From: Anaerolinea thermophila
GTDB taxonomy: Bacteria > Chloroflexota > Anaerolineae > Anaerolineales > Villigracilaceae
Assembly: GCA_020722305.1 (NCBI GenBank)
Contig: DYLB01000053.1
Span: forward strand, 1-11,840
Length of the DNA stretch: 11,840 nucleotides
Direction of reading: 5' to 3'
A program made the position numbers and the translations under genes. Of this stretch, positions 1 to 6,285 are shown one piece after another. How positions within the stretch are numbered: the first letter of the stretch is position 1; the number at the start of each line of letters is the position of its first letter. The notes beneath the pieces were generated by a model, which saw only the letters and a list, made by a program, of their open reading frames with translations, was not told where the DNA came from and did not search any database.

Positions 1-82
1 TCACGAATACAACCCCTGCGAACTGCTCCGCGATGGTCTGGAACATCTTGCAATCCGCCGCAGAAATGCGCTTATCCGCCAT
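1..82 (-). CDS. 5' end of a leftward gene, product unrecognised (partial)
   Basis: Reading leftward from an ATG at 82 gives 27 open codons to the window edge, beginning MADKRISAADC. A purine-rich GGTAGAG lies 6-12 bases before the ATG, and an extended -10 promoter lies further upstream. This start region, plus divergence from the Fur-family gene, makes it more credible than the overlapping rightward ORF at 33-230, which has neither. Too little protein is visible to name a family. A divergent partner of a PerR-like repressor could belong to its regulon, but this is only inference. Confidence 0.45.
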   Translation of the reverse strand, partial: MADKRISAADCKMFQTIAEQFAGVVFV

Positions 83-122
83 AAATTTCTCTACCTTTGG
101 TGCGGGGCGACCTCGCGCCAAC

Positions 123-131
123 ATCATAACA
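123..131 (-). promoter_or_regulatory. Extended -10 promoter for the leftward gene
   Basis: On the minus strand the sequence reads TG-T-TATGAT, an extended -10 element matching five of six bases of TATAAT. It would start transcription near 116, leaving a leader of about 34 bases with the GGTAGAG ribosome site before the ATG at 82. No good -35 hexamer is visible, as is usual for extended -10 promoters. Confidence 0.4.
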
Positions 132-226
132 AGACTTTCCGAGAATAAATTTGCGCCCAGCCAGGGTTATACAACAGGAAATCATGGCCAACATTACCGT
201 TCTATTTTAAAGTCTTTTGGAAAATA

Positions 227-255
227 TTGACAAACTGGGAAACCTTATTTATAAT
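227..255 (+). promoter_or_regulatory. Sigma-70 promoter of the Fur-family gene
   Basis: A perfect -35 (TTGACA, 227-232) is separated by exactly 17 bases from a perfect -10 (TATAAT, 250-255). Transcription should start near 262. This places the ATG-like start at 217 upstream of the transcript, so that longer reading of the Fur gene cannot be right. The start at 295 leaves a leader of about 33 bases. Confidence 0.85.
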
Positions 256-263
256 AATTCTGA
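249..263 (+). promoter_or_regulatory. Per-box-like operator over the -10 and start site
   Basis: TTATAATAATTCTGA matches the published Per box TTATAATnATTATAA at 12 of 14 defined positions. The left half matches 7/7 and the right half 5/7. The left half contains the -10 hexamer, so part of the match is expected from the promoter alone; the right half is the independent evidence. A repressor bound here would cover the -10 and start site, consistent with autoregulation by the gene that follows. Confidence 0.45.
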
Positions 264-294
264 ATTTAGAATGAGTACAGAAAGTAAGCCCGTA

Positions 295-729
295 ATGTCC
301 GATTACCTGACCCTAACCCAGACCCTCAAACACGCCGGGATGCGCCTGACCCCCCAGCGGACGGCCATCTGCAAGCTGCTGGCCGAGAGCGAGGCCCACC
401 CGACCGCGGCCATGATCTACGACGAACTCAAGCCGCACTTCGACTCGCTCAGCCTGGCAACCGTCTACAACACCCTGGACGCGCTGGTCAAGCTTGGCGC
501 GGTCAACGCGCTGGGCGACGCAGGAGACGATTCGGTCCACTACGACGCGGACACCGAGCCGCACGTGAACCTGGCCTGTCTCGCGTGCAACAAGATCGTT
601 GACATCCCTAGCGAGCACGTCACCCACCTGGCTGAAGAGATTACCTCGACAACCGGTTACAAACTACTCGGGGCGCGGGTGCTGTATTACGGCCTGTGCC
701 CGGACTGCCAGAGGGCCAGTGACCGGTGA
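295..729 (+). CDS. Fur-family transcriptional repressor, PerR-like
   Basis: A 144-residue protein, typical Fur/PerR length. An N-terminal winged helix (about 1-82) carries the family signature MRLTPQRTAI (16-25) and LATVYNTLDALVKLG (54-68). The C-terminal half has two CxxC pairs, C95/C98 and C135/C138, which in PerR and many Fur proteins hold the structural zinc. Comparison with B. subtilis PerR puts the regulatory metal ligands at H35, D84, H90 and D103, all present. The fifth position (PerR H93) is N92 here, in the string PHVNLAC. The start at 295 is chosen because the promoter lies at 227-255; an ATG at 271 is the only other option and has almost no leader. GAAAG at 280-284 is a weak ribosome site. 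The gene lies 99 bases upstream of a P1B-4 metal ATPase, probably in one transcript. The peroxide-sensing role is inferred; a Zn or Fe sensor is possible. Confidence 0.9.
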   Translation: MSDYLTLTQTLKHAGMRLTPQRTAICKLLAESEAHPTAAMIYDELKPHFDSLSLATVYNTLDALVKLGAVNALGDAGDDSVHYDADTEPHVNLACLACNKIVDIPSEHVTHLAEEITSTTGYKLLGARVLYYGLCPDCQRASDR

Positions 730-771
730 CCAGTGACCGGTGACCAGTGACCAGTGACCAGTTTTCAGTGA
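716..771 (+). repeat. Heptad tandem repeat CCRGTGA, six copies plus two degenerate
   Basis: Six back-to-back heptads occupy 716-757: CCAGTGA, CCGGTGA, CCAGTGA, CCGGTGA, CCAGTGA, CCAGTGA. Two degenerate units (CCAGTTT, TCAGTGA) follow to 771. The stop codon of the Fur-family gene (727-729) is supplied by the second unit, so the last four codons of that gene are repeat-derived. A related six-unit array follows the cyclase gene at 10337-10378. Confidence 0.85.
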
Positions 772-828
772 GCAAGACATCGCAAACTAACCGACCATCC
801 AACCACCAGACTCCCCAACTACCAAACA

Positions 829-3156
829 ATGAAACCAACAGAAATCCAATCCCCTCCCATCGAAATCCGCTGTACCGAGGTCCTGTCCGATGCGCTCGAA
901 GGCTACGCCGGGATCGAAAAAGTCGAATACGATTACAACACCGGCAGCTTGAAAGCCGTCTACGACCCGCGCATCCTGAGCAACGAACGCGCCCTGCACG
1001 TCATCCGGCAGGCCGGGCAGCTCGCCTCGACCCGCGTCATCCAGTGCGCCGCCCGGGCCAAGCATGGTCACGCAGCTTGCGCCCAATGCGCCGGCGCGCT
1101 CGGCCAGCAACTCAAACTCCAGTACCAGGCCGCAGCCACCTCCCCAGAGGTCATCTTCAAGGACGGCGTGCTCGAAGCCCGGCTCAACCAGCCGCGCCTG
1201 GCCGCCTCCGAAGACGTGGAGGTCGAGGCCAACTTCCTCGAACTCGATAAAAAGGAAGAAGCGCCCAGAAAAGGCATTCCGACCGAGACCCTGGAAGCGG
1301 CCTTTACGATCATCACCCTGGTCGCCGGGCTGGCCGCCTTCATCGGCGAGCGGCTGGGGCTGGCAGCCTGGTCCGTTGCCGGGTTGTACACCCTGGCCTA
1401 CGCCACAGGCGGATGGTTCGGCCTGCTGGCCTCCATCGAAGCCCTCAAAGAGAAGACCCTCAACGTCGACCTGCTGATGATCGTCGCCGCGTTGGGCGCA
1501 GCCCTGGTCGGGCAGCCGGCCGAGGGCGCTACGCTGCTGTTCCTGTTCTCGCTCTCCAACACCCTGCAAGCCTACGCGATGGACCGCAGCCGCAAAGCCA
1601 TCGAAAAACTGCTCGACCTGCGCCCGTCGGTGGCGGTCGTCCGTCGAGGCTCGCGGCAGGTCCAGGTCCCGATCGAGAAGCTGACCCTGGGCGACGTGGT
1701 CATCGTCCGCCCCGGTGAGCGTTTCCCCATCGACGGCGAAGTCATCTCCGGCGAATCCGACGTGGACCAGGCCACCATCACCGGCGAGTCCATGCCGATC
1801 CACAAAAGCGCCAGCGACCCGGTTTTCGCCGGCACGGTCAACGGCAACGGCTCGCTGGAGATCCGGGTCACACGCCTCGCCAAAGACACCACCCTGGCCC
1901 GCATCGTCCAGATGGTCGAGGATGCCCAGGCCACCAAGGCCAACACTCAGCGCATGTTGGACAATTTCGAGCAGGTTTACGCCTTCATCGTACTGGGCGC
2001 GGCCGCCCTGCTGATCGTCGTGCCCTATTTCTTCCTCGGCCACGATTTCCAGACGGCGTTCTACCGGGCCATGACCTGGCTGGTGGTGGCCTCGCCCTGC
2101 GCCCTGGTCATCTCGACCCCGGCCAGTTTCCTTTCGGCCATCGCCAACGGCGCCCGCCACGGGGTGCTCTTCAAAGGCGGCGCGCATCTCGAAAAGGCCG
2201 CCACGCTCAAGGCTTTAGCCTTCGACAAGACCGGCACGCTGACCACCGGCACGCCGACCCTGACTGTCATCCAGACTTTTTCGGATCTGACTGAGGACGA
2301 AGTGCTGGCCCTGGCTGCGGCAATCGAATCCCGCTCCGAACATCCCCTGGCGACGGCGATCGTCAAGGCGGCTCAAGCCCGGAATTTAGGCCTGGTCGCC
2401 GCGACCGGATTCCGGGCCACCCCCGGGCAGGGCGTGGAGGGGCACATCGGCGAACGCACGCTGTGGATCGGCAACGAGCGCCTGTTCGAGGAACGCGGCG
2501 TCGCCATCCCCACCGACATTTTGGGGCAGGCGCGTGCCCACGAAGAAGACGGCCAGACCGCCATGTACGTTTACTGCGCCAGCAACCCGCGTTGGCTGGG
2601 GATGATCGCCGTGGCCGACACCCTGCGCGCTGACGCCATCGAGATGATCAAGGCCCTCAAGGCCGCGGGCATCGAACGGGTGGTCATGCTGACCGGCGAC
2701 AACCCCCGCGTGGCGGCCAGGATCGCCGAACGCGCCGGAGTGGACGAGTTCCATGCCGGGCTGCTGCCGCAGGACAAGGTCACGGTGTTGAAATCGCTCC
2801 AGCAGAAATATGGCCCGGTGGCCATGGTCGGCGACGGCGTGAACGACGCCCCCTCGCTCGCCACCGCCGACATCGGCATCGCCATGGGCGGCGCGGGGAC
2901 AGACGTCGCCATCGAGACCGCCGACGTGGTGCTCATGTCGGACGACCTGCGCAAGATCCCCTTTGCGATCGGTCTGGCCCGGCGCGCCAAACGGGTCGTC
3001 TGGCAAAACCTGACCTTTGCCCTGGCGGTGATCGTGGTGCTGGTCGCCAGCGCCTTCGGCGCCGACCTGGCCCTGCCGCTCGGCGTGGTGGGCCACGAAG
3101 GCAGCACCGTCATCGTGGTACTGAATGGATTGAGGTTGTTGGGGTATCGAGGCTGA
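829..3156 (+). CDS. P1B-4-type heavy-metal-transporting ATPase (Fe/Co/Zn exporter)
   Basis: A 775-residue P-type ATPase. Core motifs are complete: actuator TGES (318-321), membrane SPC (422-424), phosphorylation DKTGT (D466), nucleotide-domain HP (505-506), TGDN (622-625), GDGVND (668-673) and HEGST in the last membrane segment (756-760). SPC together with HEGxT is the mark of the P1B-4 group (CoaT, CtpD, PfeT, FrvA), which exports Fe(II), Co(II) or Zn(II); copper pumps have CPC. I count about eight hydrophobic segments, the first at 156-174. The N-terminal 150 residues are unusual: a region resembling an HMA fold but with one cysteine (C15), then a cluster C73, H79, H81, C84, C87. No Shine-Dalgarno precedes the ATG; the leader is almost free of G. 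The position behind a PerR-like repressor recalls PerR-controlled pfeT of Bacillus, so Fe(II) efflux is the favoured inference, but the metal cannot be read from sequence. Confidence 0.93.
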   Translation: MKPTEIQSPPIEIRCTEVLSDALEGYAGIEKVEYDYNTGSLKAVYDPRILSNERALHVIRQAGQLASTRVIQCAARAKHGHAACAQCAGALGQQLKLQYQAAATSPEVIFKDGVLEARLNQPRLAASEDVEVEANFLELDKKEEAPRKGIPTETLEAAFTIITLVAGLAAFIGERLGLAAWSVAGLYTLAYATGGWFGLLASIEALKEKTLNVDLLMIVAALGAALVGQPAEGATLLFLFSLSNTLQAYAMDRSRKAIEKLLDLRPSVAVVRRGSRQVQVPIEKLTLGDVVIVRPGERFPIDGEVISGESDVDQATITGESMPIHKSASDPVFAGTVNGNGSLEIRVTRLAKDTTLARIVQMVEDAQATKANTQRMLDNFEQVYAFIVLGAAALLIVVPYFFLGHDFQTAFYRAMTWLVVASPCALVISTPASFLSAIANGARHGVLFKGGAHLEKAATLKALAFDKTGTLTTGTPTLTVIQTFSDLTEDEVLALAAAIESRSEHPLATAIVKAAQARNLGLVAATGFRATPGQGVEGHIGERTLWIGNERLFEERGVAIPTDILGQARAHEEDGQTAMYVYCASNPRWLGMIAVADTLRADAIEMIKALKAAGIERVVMLTGDNPRVAARIAERAGVDEFHAGLLPQDKVTVLKSLQQKYGPVAMVGDGVNDAPSLATADIGIAMGGAGTDVAIETADVVLMSDDLRKIPFAIGLARRAKRVVWQNLTFALAVIVVLVASAFGADLALPLGVVGHEGSTVIVVLNGLRLLGYRG

Positions 3157-3166
3157 TTTTGTAGTA

Positions 3167-3180
3167 ACGGCTTCAGCCGT
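3167..3180. repeat. Short palindrome ACGGC-TTCA-GCCGT, REP-like
   Basis: A perfect 5-bp stem with a TTCA loop begins 10 bases after the ATPase stop. It sits just before the main terminator and is followed by CAAAAAC, so it is not a terminator itself. Its form resembles extragenic palindromes that occur in many copies in some genomes; copy number cannot be seen from one window. Confidence 0.4.
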
Positions 3181-3190
3181 CAAAAACAGA

Positions 3191-3228
3191 ACAGCCCGGT
3201 TCCATGGTGAAGCCGGGCTGTATTTTTT
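3191..3228 (+). terminator. Rho-independent terminator after the metal ATPase
   Basis: ACAGCCCGG (3191-3199) pairs perfectly with CCGGGCTGT (3213-3221), extended by two weaker pairs, with a 9-base loop. A run of six T follows (3223-3228). On the opposite strand the same stem is followed by TCTGTTTTTG, so it may also stop leftward transcription from the DUF3592 gene: the two genes are convergent. Confidence 0.88.
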
Positions 3229-3319
3229 AACCACAGATAAACGCAGATGAAAAGGATGGTCCGATGAACTTGTCCGATCGTTATTGCCTCATCGAATTTA
3301 TCTGAGTTGACCTGTGGTT
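3229..3319. repeat. Imperfect inverted repeat, MITE/REP-like element
   Basis: The left arm 3229-3248 (AACCACAGATAAACGCAGAT) is the reverse complement of the right arm 3300-3319 at 17 of 20 positions. The arms enclose 51 bases with a further nested palindrome (CGATGA 3262-3267, TCATCG 3289-3294). No ORF lies inside. It fills most of the convergent gap between the ATPase and DUF3592 genes. The arrangement is that of a small non-coding mobile or repeat element, but no target-site duplication could be recognised. Confidence 0.55.
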
Positions 3320-3338
3320 TTACTTCAGCGCAATTACG

Positions 3339-3869
3339 CTAAAAATTCGCGTTTTTCAAGATAACATTAGCCAGGCTGGCCCCGAATACACAAGTCACGC
3401 AGGCACTCACCAAAATCATGGCGATCCCGATCACCAACATGCTCGTCGAAGCGCCAGCGATCCGCTCGAGGACTGAATCCGCCGGCTTGGCAGGGTCATA
3501 GTACACCGTCACTTGCGATCCGACCGGGTAACGCGCCAGGGTCCGTTGGGCTTTGGCAGTGGTGTTATAGGCCCGTATCGCCCCGAACATCAGCCGCTGG
3601 CTGGAATAGGTCTGCCCAGCCACCTCGTAGGTGTATTCGACTTCCGGGTGGTAGGTGTAACTGATGTGGCCGTCGTCATCGGTGTTGCTGGTACGCTTGA
3701 CCTCCGCCCTGACGACCTGTCCCAACGTATGCGGCCAGGCCTGGCTGGATTCGGCCTTCTTGCGGCTGCGCAGGCTGACAACGATCATGTAAACGCCCAC
3801 TCCTGCCAGAATCAGAATAAAGAAGCCCCCGCACAACGAGCCAAAGATCAACGGTATCAAGTCAGCCAT
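3339..3869 (-). CDS. DUF3592 family membrane protein
   Basis: A 176-residue protein of unknown function. A hydrophobic segment (about 5-28) is followed by a basic stretch (RSRKK), a central soluble domain, and a second hydrophobic segment near the C terminus. The central domain shows DUF3592 features: GQVVRAEV, a YHPEVEYTYEVAGQTYSS strand pair, and YPVGSQVTVYYDPAKP followed by SVLERIAG. With two membrane spans, that domain lies on one side of the membrane. The start at 3869 is preferred over 3893 because GGGAGG stands five or six bases before this ATG. The gene follows the kinase on the same strand, with a terminator hairpin between them. A role linked to the kinase is possible but unsupported. 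Confidence 0.8.
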   Translation of the reverse strand: MADLIPLIFGSLCGGFFILILAGVGVYMIVVSLRSRKKAESSQAWPHTLGQVVRAEVKRTSNTDDDGHISYTYHPEVEYTYEVAGQTYSSQRLMFGAIRAYNTTAKAQRTLARYPVGSQVTVYYDPAKPADSVLERIAGASTSMLVIGIAMILVSACVTCVFGASLANVILKNANF

Positions 3870-3897
3870 GTTCCCTCCCGGAATCCAGGTCATTCTA

Positions 3898-3930
3898 CAA
3901 AAAGCCCATTTCCTCGAAGAAAACGGGCTT
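3898..3930 (-). terminator. Rho-independent terminator after the kinase gene
   Basis: On the minus strand AAGCCCG (from 3930) pairs with TGGGCTT (to 3902) through a nine-plus base-pair stem extended by T-A and G-T pairs, with a five-base loop, followed by TTTTT. It begins seven bases after the kinase stop. Only about 29 bases remain between its tail and the DUF3592 ATG, so it also forms the leader of that gene. Confidence 0.8.
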
Positions 3931-3936
3931 GAAATT

Positions 3937-6102
3937 CTAGGGGACGGGCCGCCAGGTCGGGTCCATGTCTATCATCGGGTCGCGCGTCAGGCGGATGCGG
4001 TCGCCGCCCCCGGCGGGCATCAGGAAAATATCGTAGTTGCCGTCTTCCTGGCCTTCGGAGATGATCCACAGGCCGTCGGGCGAGAACTCGATGTCCGTGA
4101 TCGGCAGGTCCCGCTGCCAATATGGGCTGGACAGCCCTGCCTCGCGGTCGGCGTAAGGGATCGCCCTCAGCCAGGGGCGGGAAACGCCCTCGACCCGGCG
4201 CTGGCTGAAGACGACCGTCTCGCTGTCCCGCGTCCAGGCCGGCATGAGGTCGTGGAAATCCGTCCCACTGCGGACGATCTGCTGCTGGACCGTCCCCAGG
4301 TCGGTCATGGCCCAGATCTGGAAGATCCCGAAACGCTTCATCGAGTAGGCGAGCTGGTTGCCCAGCGGCGACCAGGCCGGGTAACGCGCGCCTTCACCGG
4401 GGCGGGTATCGGTCAGGCGCGTCAGGGAACTGTCCTTCAAATTGTAGATGTAGATTTCTTCATGGCCGCTGCGGATCGAGGTAAAGGCGATGCGCTCCCC
4501 GTCGGGCGACCAGGCCGGCTCGAAGTCCCCGCCCGGTTCGGGCAGGAGCTGCTCGACGCCCGTCCCATCCACGTTGACGGTGTAAAGGGTCGAGTTCGGG
4601 TAAATGGCGTAGGGGTCCTGGGCCAGGGTACACGGCGAGACGAAGACCAGCCGTTCCCCGTCCGGCGACCAGGACGGCTGGCAGGCGCCTTCGGGCATAC
4701 CGACGATCAGTTTCGGCGGGCTATTGCCATCCACACTATTCAGGTAAATGGCGGCCACACCGGTGCGGGCCGAGGCAAAGGCGAACTGCCCGTAACCGCC
4801 TCCCAGGGGCGTGACGGTCGGTGTCGGCGTCAGGGTTGGCGAGGGCGTTCGGGTCGGGAGCGGCGTTTCCGTCGGCAAGGGCGGATCGGTAGGCATGACG
4901 ATCGCTCCGGTCTCCGTTGGCGTGGGGGAAGCCTGGACCGCCAGCAGAGGGGTGGGAGTCGGGCTGGGCGTCGGCGTGGAGGCGAAGACCGGCACGCCCG
5001 CCATACTCAGCCATTCATTGAAAGTCCCCGGCGCGAAATAGGAAAAAGCCAGGACACCCAAAATCCCCAGGATAGCCAGGATCAGGAGGGCGAGCAGGCA
5101 GCCCGATCCCTTGCGGCGTTTTTTGCTTTTGGCCGGAGTCCGCGCCTGGCTGGGCATTTCGACGGCGCGCGGCGGCATTTGCGGTTCCAGGTCTTCTTCC
5201 GCCGCCGGCCCGGTGAACTCGTCTTCCGGCTCGGCGGGTTCAGGCGGTGGCTCGACACTGAAACTCCCTGTCACTCCGTCCAGGTTAAGGTTCTTGTTGC
5301 TGGCCGCCAGCAGGGCCTGCTTGAAGGCCTCCCCGTTCTGATAACGATCTTCGGGCAAGACTTCCATAGCCTTTTCAATGGCCGCCGAAAGCCGCCGCGA
5401 GACCTTGCTGTTGCGCTTGCGCAGCGGCGTGAGCTGGGTATTGTCCATCGCCCGCGCCAGGGCATCCTCGGGGATGACGCCCGAAATCGCGGCGTACAGG
5501 GTCGCCCCCAGTGAGTAAATATCGGAGCGGGGGTCTGTGCGCGCCGTCCCGTACTGTTCCGGCGGCGAATAGCCGGGGGTCATGGCCCGCGCCCCGGTGG
5601 TGGTCACCTGGCTGCCCTGGACCACTTTCGCCAGGCCGAAATCCACCAGGTAGATGTAGCCTTCCGGCGTGATCTTGACGTTGCCGGGCTTGAGGTCGCG
5701 GTGCAGGATGGGGGGCTTGCGGGAGTGCAGGTACGCGAGGGCATCGCACATCGCCGCGCCGATCGCGATCACGTCTTCTTCCGGCAGGACCCCGATACGT
5801 TCCATCCGTTGGCGCAGGTCTTCGCCTTCGATGTAATCCATCACCAAGTACTGGCCCTGGTCCGCAATGACGAAGTGGTCGGTGACGCGTGGCAGGTTGG
5901 GGTGGCGCAGGTTCGCCAGGATCACCGCTTCGAGACGGAACTGGCGGGCATACTCGTCGGTGGTAAACAGGTTCTCTTTAACGGCCACATCTACGCCGAG
6001 GTTTTCATCCACGGCGCGGTAGACGGCGCCCATGCCGCCCTGCCCCAGAATTTCTACGATTCGGTAGCGTTTATGGAGGAGATTGCCGCGTTCAAGTGTC
6101 AT
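3937..6102 (-). CDS. Transmembrane Ser/Thr protein kinase with extracytoplasmic TolB-like propeller
   Basis: A 721-residue receptor kinase. The Hanks-type kinase domain (about 13-265) is complete: glycine loop GQGGMG (20-25), K42, helix-C E58, HRDLKPGN (134-141), DFG (154-156), a threonine-rich activation loop (TTT 167-169) and SPPE (179-182). A proline/acid-rich juxtamembrane linker and a basic KSKKRRK stretch precede one membrane helix (about 334-355). A Pro/Thr-rich stalk (about 376-432) leads to a C-terminal domain with five clear PD40/WD40-like repeats of the form PAWSPDGERIAF and a sixth partial one ending WRPVP. By charge, the kinase is cytoplasmic and the propeller outside. PASTA domains, common in Gram-positive kinases, are absent. 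The ligand of the propeller is unknown. The gene is divergent from the transglutaminase gene. Only a distant AAGGA precedes the ATG. Confidence 0.94.
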   Translation of the reverse strand: MTLERGNLLHKRYRIVEILGQGGMGAVYRAVDENLGVDVAVKENLFTTDEYARQFRLEAVILANLRHPNLPRVTDHFVIADQGQYLVMDYIEGEDLRQRMERIGVLPEEDVIAIGAAMCDALAYLHSRKPPILHRDLKPGNVKITPEGYIYLVDFGLAKVVQGSQVTTTGARAMTPGYSPPEQYGTARTDPRSDIYSLGATLYAAISGVIPEDALARAMDNTQLTPLRKRNSKVSRRLSAAIEKAMEVLPEDRYQNGEAFKQALLAASNKNLNLDGVTGSFSVEPPPEPAEPEDEFTGPAAEEDLEPQMPPRAVEMPSQARTPAKSKKRRKGSGCLLALLILAILGILGVLAFSYFAPGTFNEWLSMAGVPVFASTPTPSPTPTPLLAVQASPTPTETGAIVMPTDPPLPTETPLPTRTPSPTLTPTPTVTPLGGGYGQFAFASARTGVAAIYLNSVDGNSPPKLIVGMPEGACQPSWSPDGERLVFVSPCTLAQDPYAIYPNSTLYTVNVDGTGVEQLLPEPGGDFEPAWSPDGERIAFTSIRSGHEEIYIYNLKDSSLTRLTDTRPGEGARYPAWSPLGNQLAYSMKRFGIFQIWAMTDLGTVQQQIVRSGTDFHDLMPAWTRDSETVVFSQRRVEGVSRPWLRAIPYADREAGLSSPYWQRDLPITDIEFSPDGLWIISEGQEDGNYDIFLMPAGGGDRIRLTRDPMIDMDPTWRPVP

Positions 6103-6151
6103 TTAGAGGGTGTTTTTTCCTTGCGCGGAATGATGAGAGCAAGATGCCTGC

Positions 6152-6157
6152 ATTATA
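6152..6157 (-). promoter_or_regulatory. -10 element for the kinase gene
   Basis: The minus strand reads TATAAT here, a perfect -10, giving a start near 6145 and a leader of about 43 bases. No convincing -35 stands 16-18 bases further upstream, so the promoter may be weak or activator-dependent. Confidence 0.45.
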
Positions 6158-6249
6158 TCAAAAAGACTTCGCACACCGGTATTTTCTGTGAACTTAACGG
6201 TTTTGTTTTGTAGGGTAATCCCCGCCCGAAATTCAGCCCTGCCGAGGCG

Positions 6250-6279
6250 TTGACGAGATGTTCAGACCTATTGTACACT
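6250..6279 (+). promoter_or_regulatory. Promoter of the transglutaminase-cyclase operon
   Basis: TTGACG (6250-6255, five of six) is followed after 18 bases by TACACT (6274-6279, four of six). Transcription would begin at about 6286, on or next to the ATG, so the mRNA would have little or no leader. The TTG of this -35 element could be misread as a gene start in the same frame. Confidence 0.5.
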
Positions 6280-6285
6280 CAAGGC

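Noticed and set aside
217..294. Upstream extension of the Fur-family gene
   Set aside because: The extension starts before the -35 element and contains the promoter, so it cannot be on the transcript.
787..2187. Long leftward ORF of 466 codons opposite the ATPase
   Set aside because: It is antisense to a gene with every P-type ATPase motif. High-GC codon use keeps the opposite frame free of stops, and its protein is a low-complexity mix without a family pattern.
3868..5514. Rightward ORF of 548 codons opposite the kinase
   Set aside because: Shadow of the kinase frame; rich in Arg/Gly/Asp with no domain, while the kinase motifs on the other strand are complete.
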